Part shown: piece after piece, positions 24,893 to 37,063 of the stretch
How the letters are laid out: each line of letters opens with the position of its first letter
Position numbering within the stretch: the first letter of the stretch is position 1
Source: Heterotrichella gracilis
Lineage: Eukaryota; Sar; Xanthophyceae; Tribonematales; Xanthonemataceae
Assembly (NCBI GenBank): GCA_032358255.1
Contig: JAULBX010005331.1
Location: forward strand, 62,001-126,000
Reading direction: 5' to 3'
DNA length: 64,000 nucleotides
Position numbers and translations under genes: made by a program
Notes under the pieces: model-generated
Seen by the model: the letters and a program-made list of their open reading frames with translations, nothing else
Database searches by the model: none
What the model was told of the DNA's origin: nothing

Positions 24893-25460
24893 CTATAATA
24901 CTGACTCACAATTTGGGCCATGCCAGAGACAAGATTGCACATAAACGAGTAAAATGCAACATAAAATAGGTTGATGCATTTGCTGCTGCTGCAAATCGGG
25001 GTTTGTCCACTTCTGGGACTCCAAGGTACGATGGCAACATTGGCACGAAATTACCCGCTCAATTGAGCTGAAGTACGCATCAGCATGTGCAGCTGAGTAG
25101 GTGCTTTGTGTTACTATATTAACATCATACCCTACATCCCCAGAAGGGAATGAACCCCGCTCAGCAGCAGCCACCACAGCATGGTTCACCAAGTACCGTA
25201 ATGGTTTGCCAGGCCCCTGAGCTACCCTCAAGGATAGTGGCAGCAGCGTCATGACGCAGTTGCCACCCTCTTTGCGAGGGAAGGCCTCAGGTCAAGGCAA
25301 ACCATATACGAAACTCAGTGCTGCACTACTTTGCCCCATACCTTGGGAACCCAGCTCCAAAGTGGAGGACATGACTACCTGTATAACCTCCACACATGGT
25401 AGCGGCACTACCACCTATGGAGGCTGTACAGGTCAGGTTATCCGCTTCGGAATGCGCTCC
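24893..25460. repeat. Diverged long inverted repeat around a GCGTCATGACGC centre
   Basis: The two sides of 25246-25257 are related in inverted orientation. The reverse complement of ~25090-25250 resembles ~25250-25400 (shared CATGACGC, TTGCCACC/CTGCCACT and GGCAAACC blocks). Both arms are open outward and would read MTLLPLSLR... and MTQLPPSLR.... It could be a foldback element or an old head-to-head duplication. Confidence 0.5.
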
Positions 25461-25735
25461 AAGGCAGGGGGCACACTAGGGTTGCTAGGGTGTAGCCTAA
25501 TCATAGTACCATCTGAGTCAGTATGCCGGTGTGCATTAGGGCTGTTCTGGGCCCAAAACAGAACCCTCAAGGGGTCTATTAGGCTATTTGCAGGTGTCAC
25601 TAAAGGGTGGTGCACTAGGGTAACAACTCCAGCGCAGGCCTCCAACCAAACCACCGGCTTTTGCCCCAAATCAAAGGTACTGTACTAACGTTACGAGGAT
25701 GTACTAGGGTTTGCCCTCCTGTCCCTAAACCCTAC

Positions 25736-27040
25736 CAGGTGCCCCTCCAGGCACAGCCTTAGGTCCAGGAGCCTCCGGCGGTGGTGGTGATGCGGCCGTG
25801 GTGGTGGTGGTGGTGCCCTCTGGGACTGTGGCCGATCCCGCCACAGGCTGTCCCTCCGCTGTCTGGCCTATGGTCCTAGTCTCACCGCCCTGGACCAACA
25901 CACAAAGTACACCAATTGAACAAGATATAGACAGGACCCGATAAGCAATTTGCACATGCCACATGAGCAAGTATGTGCATATACAGCTTTGAGCTTCGCA
26001 TGCCTGGGTATGCCTCGTCGTAGTCAAAAGACAAGTTTATCAATTTAAACGCGGTATAGACTCTGTTGTATAGGGCACATGCCAGTGCGCCAGGTCTGAT
26101 TGATCGGGTCTGAGTGATCACATATCAGGGCGCTGTGCGAAATAGTATTCTATTGATGTATATACGCATTACATATCTATGGGACAATAGGGCAGCGGCC
26201 CGTAGAGAGGCCCCCAGCCTCCCTGCCCAGATTACAGATAAAAAAATAGCTAAATAGATAAATAACAACGCTCCACGTCTCAAGACTGAGGGCGTTGTTT
26301 GAGGAAGAGACAAAGTGACAGAGGGCCAGCCTTGAAGGCTGGTCATTCCCTCATGTGTCCCTACCATCAGGAGGACTTTAATATATGTGATATATTTGAA
26401 GTCCTCCTGCTACCATGCCCTGACTACATGCAATGGCATTTTGCATGCATATTGAATTTCCAATGCTGACGCACCGCGCTCACAGTCCCACCGATGGTGT
26501 TGGTCCCCCCGCTGCTGGCCTGGGATGATATGGAGGCGGATTGCAGCAGGTGGCGCGCAACCTTGATGAGGGTGTTCTCATCCTGGGCCAGGGCTGGGAG
26601 GCTGGGTGTGGCGGAATCGTCTTCCACCAGGTAATGCCTGCGGGTACATGCATTGGGAAGGGCATGTGGGTGTTGGGTGTGGGTGTGGGTGTGGGTATGA
26701 GGCCATGCAGCGGGTGGAGGAAGAGGAAGACAGCAGCTTAAGCTCCGCGCTCTCACAAAATAATTTTAAATAAATAAATAAATAATTTATAATAATATAC
26801 AAATATAATAATTATCCGCGCCCTCACACTCCTGCAGGACCAGGTCAGCAGATGCCCCCAGCAGCACGTAGCGGACGGCTCGCCCGAGAATAAATAAATA
26901 TATAAATCGAATTCTAAACAAATAGATCCGCCCTCTCACTCCTGCAGGTTCAGGTCAGCAGATGCCTCCAGCAGCACGTAGCGGACGGCTCGCCCGGGAA
27001 TGTCACACCGCGGCGGCAGTTCACTTATCGGCAGAGTGCG
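25736..27040 (-). CDS. Unrecognised protein, three internal exons
   Basis: Exons 26940-27040, 26484-26637 and 25736-25889 join in phase (0, 2, 0, then phase 1). They read through PPRCDIPGRAVRYVLLEASA, LNLQEHYLVEDDSATPSLPA and GETRTIGQTAEGQ, ending in a Thr/Pro/Ala-rich stretch. No family is recognised. The last frame leaves a GTAGGG donor in phase 1 and the next exon was not found. A minus-strand open frame at ~25433-25560, ending PPALERIPKRIT, is a candidate but its phase does not fit. Upstream, a Gln/Pro-rich open stretch at 27025-27324 may include an earlier exon. Both ends are therefore unresolved. Confidence 0.5.
26369..26408. repeat. Small hairpin repeat (AGGAGGACTT arms)
   Basis: Arms at 26369-26378 and 26399-26408 are exact inverses around an AT-rich loop. 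A related hairpin occurs at 36367-36399. Probably a tiny MITE-like element. Confidence 0.8.
26830..26888 (-). pseudogene. Copy of the end of exon 26940-27040, with donor
   Basis: Repeats ~59 nt of the exon (RAVRYVLL...ASADL.LQE) and its GTGTGA donor, 105 nt downstream of the original. A TAAATAAATA tract follows the truncated edge. Confidence 0.85.
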
Positions 27041-28002
27041 CTAGCTTCCAGTTGGTGGGGAGTCTTCCTTGTGATGGGAGCTCTTGGGGCTTCCGTATCC
27101 ATCTCAGCTGGTGGGGTGACAACTCCAGTGCGGTCTCCATAGTAAATGTCTGCATCCAGCTGCTGGGTAGGCGGGTTAGTCACAGGGTTAATTTGGTCAT
27201 CCTGTGCACTCTGCTGCTCTGGAGACATCATCCTAGAGTACAGGGCTTGTTGCTGCACAGGGGTTTGTGTGGCATCCTGTGCGCCATGCTGAGCAAAGTA
27301 AGGTACCTCTATTGGAGCAAACACAACTGGAGGTTTATTTCTTTCAGTTCATTTTTCGGTGTGCTCGGTTCGCAAAGGTGCACCCTCGCCTGCACACGCA
27401 TACTTAAACATGCGCGCGCTTTCTTATCATATATGTAAAAAGGGCATGCCAACCCAGGACTTTGCAATCTGGAATCGGGGTGGACCAGGGAGGCACTGCC
27501 AAGGCATGAGACACTAGCTGTGACACAAAGGGATGTGTATAGGGTTTAGGGTTTAGGCGTAGGTGCCTGCTGTGGTGCCGTTCCTAGATTTAGTAGGGCA
27601 ATTAGACAAAACCGGGGGCAGAGGCCGGGGCAGGTAATGCCAGGCTATTGGCATGCAATGTAGTACCACTGATCCCAGGGTATAGGTGCAAAATATGGCC
27701 ATGCCACATTAAAGATAAGTGGGTCAGGCCCATGGCCAGGGACATGTCACCCCTAGCATGCTGTATACGCGCCACACCACACCGTGCATGCTGCGTTGCA
27801 TGCGGGAAGCTATCATGCGTGCATAGGTACATCTTGTAACCCCTAAACCCTAACCTTAGGGTGCGTGAGCGGCAGGGCTGGTGCAGTGCCCATGAGCATG
27901 GCATGGGAATCAATGGGTTGGGCCACGCCACGCCACGCCATGCCATGCCATGCCATGCCATGCCCATGGGCCATGCCACACATCTGAGTGCTCGCTCACT
28001 CT

Positions 28003-28108
28003 CCCCATGCCATGCAGCTTGCCCAACTACACACATCCCCAGCATGCTGGTGCTCCAACCACCAGTATTGCTGGGGATGTGCGAGGAAGCAAGCTGCATG
28101 GCATGGGG
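28003..28108. repeat. Long hairpin, 20-bp perfect outer arms
   Basis: Arms 28003-28022 (CCCCATGCCATGCAGCTTGC) and 28089-28108 are exact inverses. A second paired block, 28032-28043 with 28070-28081 (CACATCCCCAGC), lies inside, leaving a loop of about 26 nt. It resembles a MITE or a small-RNA precursor. Confidence 0.88.
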
Positions 28109-28470
28109 CGGGTGTGTAAGCAAACACGATGTGGTCCACTGGCGAGGAAAGATGCCATGCAGCAGCCGCGGGCATGCTGCTGCTGCTGCTGCAGCCATGA
28201 GTGAGCGCCATGCAACTAGCATAAACTGGGGATATGTTGCGCCTTGCAGTCACCAAGACCTTGTGTACATTCCAAGCACTACAACACTGGCCCTTGCCCA
28301 GAAACTTCATGCAAGTTGCCCGTGGCTCATGCATGCTGGCAATCGAGCTGGCAATCAAGCTGCACTGTACACACCAGTAAGAAAGGAAGGAAGAAACGTC
28401 CACAGGTGCTCCGTGAACTGTGACAATTTGCACCCGACAGGTGGAATACACAGTTTTAAACCTTCTTAAG

Positions 28471-28508
28471 CAGGTTACTAGCTAGCCTCATAGCTAGCTA
28501 GTAACCTG
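28471..28508. repeat. 16-bp perfect hairpin
   Basis: CAGGTTACTAGCTAGC at 28471-28486 is the exact inverse of 28493-28508, with a 6-nt loop. Two CACCAGCCTTT repeats follow. Confidence 0.9.
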
Positions 28509-29873
28509 AAAAGGTAGGCACCAGCCTTTATGGCTGACTCAGTCTGACAAAGGAGACTCTCTAGGGCACCAGCCTTTTGGGATGACCCTCCTGCTAGTTA
28601 CCTTTCCAGTGAATCACCCTCCACCGCCACCACTGTCACCCCCACTGCCAGCGCCACCAGCAGCAACGCCCTGCAAACCCTCGCCATGCTTGCAGGCAGC
28701 TGACGGGCCGTGGGTCACTGCGTGGTGAACCAGAGTCGATGAGTCAGACACTGTCCGAGGCTCAGTGGCCCACAATCTGATCAACAACTCAGGTCAAGAA
28801 CAACTGCAGCAACAGTGCCCAGCGCTCGGATTTTCCCACCTGCTCACAATGCTTCAAGCGTCACGATACTAGTAGCGCTATCCCTTTAGTCTGAGAGTTG
28901 GCAGTGGGGCCCAAGGCTCACCTTGTTAAGCTAGCTACCTCGAGCTCCTCACCTACCGGCCTTGCGGCAACAGGTGCACCGCCCGACAGTGTCGAATCGT
29001 CCCCTGTATTGCGCTATCTTGTCAGGAGGATAAGGCTTTCAACAAAAGGACGTCGAAAGCAGGTTCTTTGCTAATTTAGTAAAAAGCACCGCCATGCAGC
29101 ACGTTCGTTTGCACGAAGTGGCATGAGATGCCAGTTGCGCACCCCCTTGTTGGAAATTTTCCTGGACAGGGCCGGCATCAACTGCAAACTGGTTTCGAAC
29201 AAGGGCATGGGAGTAATTTTACCTCGGGACTGGAGAATACGTCTGGGGATTCTGCATGAGCCTGGAGCTCCCGAGATAATTTCCTCCCCGTCGCCAGGGC
29301 CAAAGTTTGCACCCTTGACAGGTGGTTTGGTAGGACTGCTGCAACACTTTCAAACAACCCACAACCCACTTGCCATTCAGCAGTTGTGACAGGATCTCTG
29401 CTGTCCCATTATGGGCATGAGCATTCCTCCATTATCTGCTTACGCTTCGCTCCTCTCAATTTCAAACTGCTCCTGAAGTGAGGCATCATTTTTAAGGCTC
29501 AGCGTGCGTTCGTGCGTTCTTGGTGCTGAAAGGTTTGCGTTGTGGTCTCTAGCATAGTGCAGAGGGGGTCGTGGAGGTGTCGTGGTCGTGGAAGTGTGGG
29601 CAATGCTGCCTGTGGTGGGTTGTGCAGCGAAATCTGTGTTGGGGGCTGTGAAGGTCGTGAGGTGGCGTTACGCAGGGAGTTATAAGCGGAGGCATAGGTG
29701 GGGGGCGGGAACTTTGGCAGGTGGGTGCAGAGGCGGAGGTGGTGGTCCACATGGTGTCTGTCGGACAAGGCCGTTCTCACAATGGGTTGTGGGTTGAATT
29801 TTGCTAATGTGTTGAATGTGGGTTGTGGCCTGGAGGTTTGAATTCAGCTTAAGCTTTCGGGTTGAACCTGTTC

Positions 29874-32800
29874 ATGCACCCTTCCCGTGTATTCACCCAT
29901 GCTTTCCATTCAGAAGAGGAAATAACCCGGCTTTCCTTGCATTCCAGAGGCTGCTTTGATGGACTCCACCTCCCCTCCAACCTTGGCTGGCCCCCTCTGA
30001 GACAACTTGCAGGAGGCTCCTTCAACACCGGCCTGCCAGGAATTGAGCCAGCTGGCAGCAGGTGCAGTGCAACAGGTGCAGATGGAATGGGTTCACAGTG
30101 CCATCAGCTTGGGCAAATGGACGTGGCAGAAGAGGTACGGTACCTTGTTGGTCATGGCTTGACACAGTTAGTTAGTGCTTAGTTACATGCAATCCAGCAA
30201 TACAGGCAGATTAGCAGGCAGTCTTGCTCGCAGTGCGGTGCCACGCAGCTCTATCCTGGCTTGTCATAAACAGCAAGCAAAATCTTTGGGAGGGCCACAA
30301 AGTGAAAATCTTTTGAGGAGTCTAGCGTACAAGGTGCCAGACTCTGTTGGGACCGCGTCTTGGTATTGGTAGCCATTGGGATGTGTACCAACAGCAGTTT
30401 GTGCAGCGCATGACAATTGCTAGTAATCTGCTGCATTCTGAGCAAGCACAAGGGAAATGTAGCCAAATCACAGTAGTCAGTTTTGCTCACCCGAAACTGC
30501 ATTCGCTATCTATTATATGTCATCATTGGTTCAGGTTGTTTTGAACGTTGCAATCATTGTGCAAAGGAAGGAGATTCTTTTGTACTCTTTTATACAATAA
30601 TTCTCCATCTTTTTCATCAACAACAAATGCACCGCGCTAAACAACCTCACCAGCTGACATGATGCCATCACTGGGCATAATGTACCTAAGCCATACCCCA
30701 TGCGCAGGATGCACCTTGCTCACTGGGGATGGAGGACCTGCTGGTAAGACATTGTACAATAGGAGTTGTGCACTCATGCCATGCACTCTAATATATTATA
30801 ACATATTTAAAATGCTGCAATGTCTGTTTTGTGGTTCACAAGCTTTTTGGCGCAGCTTTGTGCTCTGCATATCCTGCATTTGTTGGCTGTGCAGTCAACC
30901 TAGCACTCTACTAAACACGCGTTCAGCTTGCCTCTTCACGGCACCTACTTTTGCATGCATGCATCTAAAGGCAATGGCCTCTTCATGCATTATTGGACCA
31001 TTTTACGCAATGGTCCCTTGATGTAGGTGTATTTGGTGCCAAAATCAGAGCAGTCCCCTGTGGTGGCACGCATCATCAAGAGGTTGCATGCCAGCAGGGC
31101 TGATAGTTCCCCTTTCGAAGAAGGAGACGAGGTGGCCAAGGAGGTGGCACAGTGTTTGAACAGAATGGTGGGTGTTTACAGTTCACCGGCAAGCAGAGAA
31201 GCTTCAACACAGATGTTGTCTCAATACGCCAAGTGGCGGTGTGTGTATTGACTAACTAGCGGCTGGTTGTGACCGTCAAGTTACATTGGCCACTGGGGTC
31301 GTTTCTGGTATGCGCGCAAAGTTTGTGACGCTATTTGGCTCAAGATCGGCAAATATGTCAGCAGTGTGCAGTAAAGAGAGTTTTTTGACGCAGTGACTTT
31401 GCTCCAGGACCTGCAATAATCAATTGCAGCCTCATTTGCACAAGCTTACTTACTGACATCCTTGCACATACTTGCTTGCACATGACGTGTTGACTCACTG
31501 AGTGCGCAGGCCTGGCAGGAATGCCCCTCCCAGCTGAATTGAATGCTGTGAGCATTCTTTGCTCAAGCGCTTCTGCAATAAGCTTCAGTGTACATATTTT
31601 CTTGCAGGATGCCACAGCCGCTGAGCTGGCGCATGCAATCGCGTGCAAGCTGCTGGTCACGTGGAAAGACAGAAGGGTTGCTATTTACGGTCAAAGCGCG
31701 ATACTCTTTCCTCCAAACAGGACGTACATAATCGAGAAGATCATGGAGCACCTCAACGAGGGTGCATGCTGCTTTTACACTCAGGGCCCTGTGAGTGCGG
31801 TGGCAGCATACCTGCTGGCGGAGTTGGAATCAGGTGGGGTGTAACTTTCACCAAATTTGTAACTTTCACCAAATTCACCTATTAATAGGCGTGTTGGATT
31901 GGAACTTCTCGTAAAATATGTACCCATATGTTCCATGGGGGGAGGCAATGTTTTGTTGACGGCTCAGCATCCCGGCTGTGGCAGGTGAATCAGGTGGATG
32001 GGGGCAAAGGGGAGGCTCTGCACAACACTACATGGCATGCACGCATGTTGCAAATGGGCCAAGCAGTTGCAAGGGTCTAGGCACTGAAGAGAGTAGAGGC
32101 TCGAGTGCAGAATGTTGCAGAATAGATCTGGTGCATACCATCAGTGCCAGGGGGCTTGGGCAATGCAAAAGCTATGCCCGCACACCTTGCATTGACAATT
32201 ACAAAGATTTTGCCATGAGGAATATATTTGCAGGTTGAAACTACTCTGAAAATCATTTCAATTGAAAGTAAATGTCTTTAAATCCAAAACATACTGGATT
32301 TTATTTAAAATCCATTCCAACCATGACCTCTTGCTTGGTGATGTGCCAGGCGATGTGTCGGACCCTTCCATTGCAATCCAGAAGCTGCGGCTGGCTGATG
32401 TGCTGGTGCCAAGGTGCTCCCATCCCGCCATGCGTGCAATGTTTGAGGCGCTGTGGGACTCTGGCGGGCTGCGCTCACTGGGCCGGCTGCTGGTGGAGGT
32501 TGCTCAGACAGAGAACATGACGGCACCGCCTGGCAATGGTGTGCATGTGGACCCCAACGAGGAGCTCATTTCGACATTTCGGGCCCAGCTGCAGATAGTT
32601 CTCCTGGCAGCCAGCATGATGCGACGCTGCATCCAATCTGGCTGCGGTAAGTCGGTACTTTGCCTCAATGATGGGAATGTAGGTTTCTTGTTTCACACAG
32701 GCAGTGTCTAGCGCAATGCTGGGTTGAGGGCTTATGGTTTATGGCTGAAGTCAAGCATGTGTTGTAAACACATGAGCAGGCTTGTTAAACAAGAGAGAAA

Positions 32801-35800
32801 CTTTCAAAACCATCTCTCAAAGCCAGATTTCCATAGTTGGCACAGCTATCCTCGCTCTGTGATACAAATTGCACTGTTCTGAAGCATTTCATTGTGTACC
32901 TGCAGAACACCCCTGTGGCAAGGGTTGGTTTGACAAGGAATTGCTGCAGACAACCCTGTTTCCTGCTCACCACCAGGAGATTCTGGTCAATTCACAAGCA
33001 CTTTGGGAGCTCCACGATGCAGCAGCCCAATGCAATCCCAGAGCAGTCAAAGTTTGCAGGTGCGGTGCTCATACCTTCCCGTAACATGGAACTCTTCCAG
33101 GTGTGCTTTGATATCTCTCATAGTGTTTATGCCAGCATCTTTTTGCGCACTGCCTGCAGGCTTCGATCCACTTGTTGAAAGGTGGAGTCATTAGCTGTAC
33201 TACATTTGCAAATATTAAGATCTCCACATATTGATAAAAAAAATCTAGGGAACAATTCGAAATAAAAAAATCAAGGCATATTTCAATGCCAATCCATTGT
33301 ATTACTGTGATATCTTATCGAGTCTTCATCTGGCCCTGCAGGTGGTTGGCCAGGGCAGGTGTGATGGATGCTGCGGTTGAGCTCACAGTGGCACTGGCAG
33401 AGAGGGTGGCGCATGAGGATCTGGGGGTGTACCTCACCACCTGCATAAGCTGCCTCACCGATGCACTACTCCCACTGCTGATCAGCTTCATCAGCTGCTG
33501 TCCACAGGTGAGAAGGTGGTGGTGATGTCCTGTGCATAACGTAATGTAATGTTAGTTACTTAGTAAGTTAGTTACAATGTCATGCATTCCTGCAATACTG
33601 TATTGCTGAACAGCCAGGTTAGCAGTCAGTCTTGCACATGCAGCGCCACGCAGCTCTAAGAGACTTTCCTGGCATTGTTCGAAGCATGTTTGATTCCACG
33701 CGACTTGTTTGAGTAGGTCAGCCCATTGTAATGGGCCAGCCCAATCCAACATAATGTAATGTTTGTTGGATTGGGTGTTTTCATTCCATTTCATTTCACT
33801 TTGTGCGCAACTGTCAGGTCCCACTGATGACCACCGAAGCCATGCAGTTTGCTGTTGCACGGCATTTGCCCCACCCGCAAGTGACAGCGATCAACAACGT
33901 GCTCCTGGTGGGCCTGCTGGCGCGCAGCGAGGCCAGGCTGCGCATCCCTGGGACCAACCCGCAGGTGGAGCACAGGCTTGCGCTGGCGGTGGCTGTGCCG
34001 TGGCTGGTGGCGCGTGCAACACACGAAGGGGCATGGAAGATGGAGCCAGACGATGCCAAAACCCTGTTGATGGTTGAGGCACAGCGCGTGCTGCTGCAGA
34101 TGTACCTGGACGGGCAGGTGGCGGGGCGGGTGGTGGAGGTGCGGAGTGGCATCATCTTGTGTGGTGCACAAGAGTGCATCTGCATGGGTTTGAGCATTGA
34201 ATATCTGAGAGCATGTCATGATCATCGATAGAATAGGGAGGCATTCAGTTGGTGTGACCTTGATGGACTTACAATGGTGCGCAATATGACGCCTTGCTAT
34301 GCAGCTGTGAACTCCTAAATCCCCCTTTTACAATTCCCACTTGTATGCAGCTTATGGTCCTGGCACCAACCTGCAGCTGGCTTACATCAGCATTTGAGGC
34401 TTCAAATGCACACTTCATGGACCCAAGCAGCCTTCCTTCCACGTTCTGCTACTGTGCCCGCACCCTCCATGCTGCGCTGCTTGTGCGCACCTCCCCCGCA
34501 GGCGTGGCAGCGCAGTCCGCCTGCCCCACCACGCCGCTGGCCCGCCTCATGTACCGCGCAGGGTATACACGCCTCATCAGGACCATTCTGGAATGCAGGT
34601 CAGCACTGCCATCTGCGGCTAATCTGTACAAATGCTTTGCACCTCCAACTTGGTTTTTAACGACTGCATTGCACGAGAATCAATTTTCTGGTGACTGATC
34701 TGGTGATTGATTGCAGGAAAATCAATCTTCTTGAGAAGGAATTGTCCACTGAGAGTATGTACCCTGGAGTAATTGAGATATCGACGGCCACCCCCCTGCC
34801 AAAATGGTCCTCCCTTTCTCCTGCACCCCCCGCCACACTGGGCCAACTGATGGAGCAATGTCTGTGGGACATGGTGGTGGAAAGTGATGTGGTGGTGGCG
34901 CTGGGGGTGTACAATGATGCACTTGTAATGACGGAGGCGCTCAGGTGGGAGAAGATGTAGGAGGTCCACAATGAGAAACCTGGGTGGGGATAGTGGAACA
35001 TGGCTACGTGCTAGGTTGGAGGCTACATGGACATTAATCAACGCACCAAAAATTGTAAAAATGTGCATTGCAGTGGAGATTGTGCACAGTACCTCATCGT
35101 ATGCAGAGGAATTGTCACTTACCTTATTTTACACCATCTCCTAGTGACGTCACATGGAAGCTGCCTGGTGGATTACCTCTCAGCCATGTTCTCCTCCCAG
35201 GTACCTGCTGCACGAATCTGGGCGCGAGCTTCGCCCCAACCTGTGGCATATGTGGGCGGCATTGAGCCGGGTCATACAGCTGGCAAGTGGAGGAACACTG
35301 TCAGGTAAGCCATGGCATGCGCAGCCAGGGAAAGACATGAGCATTATGGCGTATCATGATACATTGACCAGGAATGGCACACACAATGCAGCATATGACA
35401 GTACACCATATGACAAAACTATACAAGCGCTTTTGGCATACGGATGCCCGTGAGTAGGGGTACTTAACGTGTTTGGTATTGCTCTTTGCTCAGCTTTGCT
35501 ACCCTCAGGTACACATACACACTCGTTGCACCCCAAGTACATGCACTCCAGAAGTGGCCAGGAGCAGGAATAGAGTATTGATAAAAAGACCCACCACTTT
35601 ACACTAGTTAACTTGTGATGTGCAGGCTGTCGCCCCTCAACTCCCTGTGCGTGGCAGCTGGTGGTGCGGGTGGATGTTAAGCTGCCACCTGGGGGTGTGG
35701 CGTGGGACCGAGCGGGTGCCATGTGGCGCATAGGCAGTGGATGGGAGGAAAAGGTGCGAGGGGTACCCGAGGTAGACGTCTTATTGCAAGGAGTGAATGT

Positions 35801-37033
35801 CAGCATGTGCATGCTATGTGCGCCATTATAGATTAACAATATAATCATTTAAAAGCTTATACTTTTGTATTTGCCATTTTAAAGTAGTTATACATGTTGT
35901 AATTAATCTGATCACTACTACTTGAAACTTGGATTAGTAATTGAGAAATATAATCACTTCATGTGCTCATTGTGACAGGCCGCCCGCATGTGCCGTGTGA
36001 TGCACCGCGTGTGCCACGAGCAATGGTCCGACCCCAGTGCCCCCACCACCCACTACCTGGAGGTGGAGCTGCCAGGTGGCGCCACCTGCAGCGCGGTGAT
36101 GCAGTGTGTGCGCTACGTGGACACCCCACCTGAGCTGCGAGGGCTGGCGACAGCATTGGTTCTCAGCAGGGAGTGGAGCAATATGATAGAGGTAGGTGGT
36201 GCTAGGCTGCACGTCACATGCGTGGTTCACCAACCTTTGATTGCCAGGTGGTACATGGTACTGTTCCCATGATGCAAATGATGCAACATATTGCATCATA
36301 AGAACATACATGTACTACATACGGTATGGAATGCATGCATGACATACTTGATAATTACATGATACAATCAGGAGGACTTCAATACATCATCCTCCTGATA
36401 CAATTGCCAATCGGATGTAATGGCACAAGGTATAAATGTCTGCTAACAGAATGCTGACTCACAAATGCACCTGCCCACAGTGCCAGCAGCGGGTTCAAGA
36501 CCATGTGCCCCAGGATCACGCGGCACTGGTGCTGCGCTGGGGCAACTGGCAGGCCGAGGGACAGGAGCCAGCGCCCAGTGCGAGTGCACTCAGCATCCAC
36601 CGCCAGGTGCTGGCATCTGTGGCGCAGCAATGCTTGGCCCCACCATCGGATGCGCCGGAGTTAATGGAGCGGGCCTGTGTCCTGTATGCTGCGCCTGATA
36701 CGGTGTACAAGGGTGGCGCGCGGCTGTATGCCTACTGCAGTGATGCGTCGCTGTGGCCGCCGCTGGAGGGCGTGCCACCGGTTGGATGGGTGGACACACA
36801 GGAGTCAGCGGGAGGTGGGGACATGCGGCTGTCCTAGCGGCGTGTGTGTATACTATAGTCTATGCGGGGCTGCAGCAGGAGATGGTGTGCACCTGCGCAA
36901 GTGCAAATGCGGCAAGGCCCGCTACTGCAGCACCAGTTGCCAGGGCCAGCACTGGACTCAGCACAAGGCAGCATGCACGGAGGTGCGCCTGGCAGCAAAG
37001 AACACAGTAGGGCCATTGATCAACGCTCGGTGA
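29874..37033 (+). CDS. MYND-type zinc-finger protein (~1020 residues)
   Basis: Exons 29874-30134, 30708-30743 (36-nt microexon), 31027-31167, 31608-31833, 32350-32646, 32906-33059, 33342-33507, 33818-34138, 34351-34598, 34717-34944, 35201-35304, 35626-35753 and 35979-36191 join in phase to give 841 codons. A last coding block runs from 36481 to the stop at 37033. The long N-terminal part is helix-rich and Cys-containing, with no named fold. The C-terminus is a MYND zinc finger, CGAAAGDG...CKCGKARYCSTSCQGQHW...HKAAC, a protein-interaction module. Large MYND proteins are common in green algae. Two points are unsure. The first exon was chosen on phase, and another frame is also open there. Within the last block the reading frame shifts between the upstream part (open from 36481 to 36837) and the MYND part (open from ~36677), and I found no convincing intron to join them. 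Confidence 0.8.
30165..30290. repeat. Dispersed repeat family A, copy in a MYND-gene intron
   Basis: Shares GTTAGT..TTAGTTACATGCA, TCCAGCAATAC, AGATTAGCAG and CACGCAGCTCTA with 33545-33670, and in the other orientation with 56925-56985. It is a short non-autonomous element. Confidence 0.7.
33545..33670. repeat. Dispersed repeat family A, second MYND-gene intron copy
   Basis: Same blocks as 30165-30290: AGTTAGTTACAATG, TGCATTCCTGCAATAC, CAGTCTTGCA and GCCACGCAGCTCTA. It lies in intron 33508-33817. Confidence 0.7.
36367..36399. repeat. Small hairpin repeat related to 26369-26408
   Basis: Arms ATCAGGAGGA (36367-36376) and TCCTCCTGAT (36390-36399). The left side shares CAGGAGGACTT with the copy at 26369. 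Confidence 0.8.
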
Positions 37034-37057
37034 GGGAACAGCCGGGGCCCGCACTAC

Positions 37058-37063
37058 AATAAA
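37058..37063 (+). terminator. Possible polyadenylation signal AATAAA
   Basis: AATAAA lies 25 nt after the MYND-protein stop codon. Many green algae use TGTAA instead, so this is tentative. Confidence 0.35.

Larger units (their letters stand above)
27041..29873. other. Repeat-rich spacer, hairpins and CATGC tracts
   Basis: Contains a GCCATGCCAT tract (27920-27965), a CTG run (~28181-28195) and two hairpins listed separately. GGTCGTGGAGGTG-type repeats occur near 29560-29760. Open frames here follow the repeats and are not supported, apart from the weak 27025-27324 stretch. Confidence 0.5.

Noticed and set aside
27602-28469. Long open frames on both strands over the CATGC repeats
   Set aside because: Frames follow the repeats and hairpins and show no protein-like pattern.
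28003-28508. CRISPR-like repeats
   Set aside because: The palindromes are unrelated single hairpins, not regularly spaced direct repeats, and the genome is eukaryotic.
29123-29389. 88-residue plus-strand frame
   Set aside because: Some protein-like character, but no splice partners or homology signal. Left unannotated.
29874-30134. Alternative frame EAPSTPACQELSQLAAG in the first MYND exon
   Set aside because: It would leave the wrong phase for the following microexon; the chosen frame fits phase 0.
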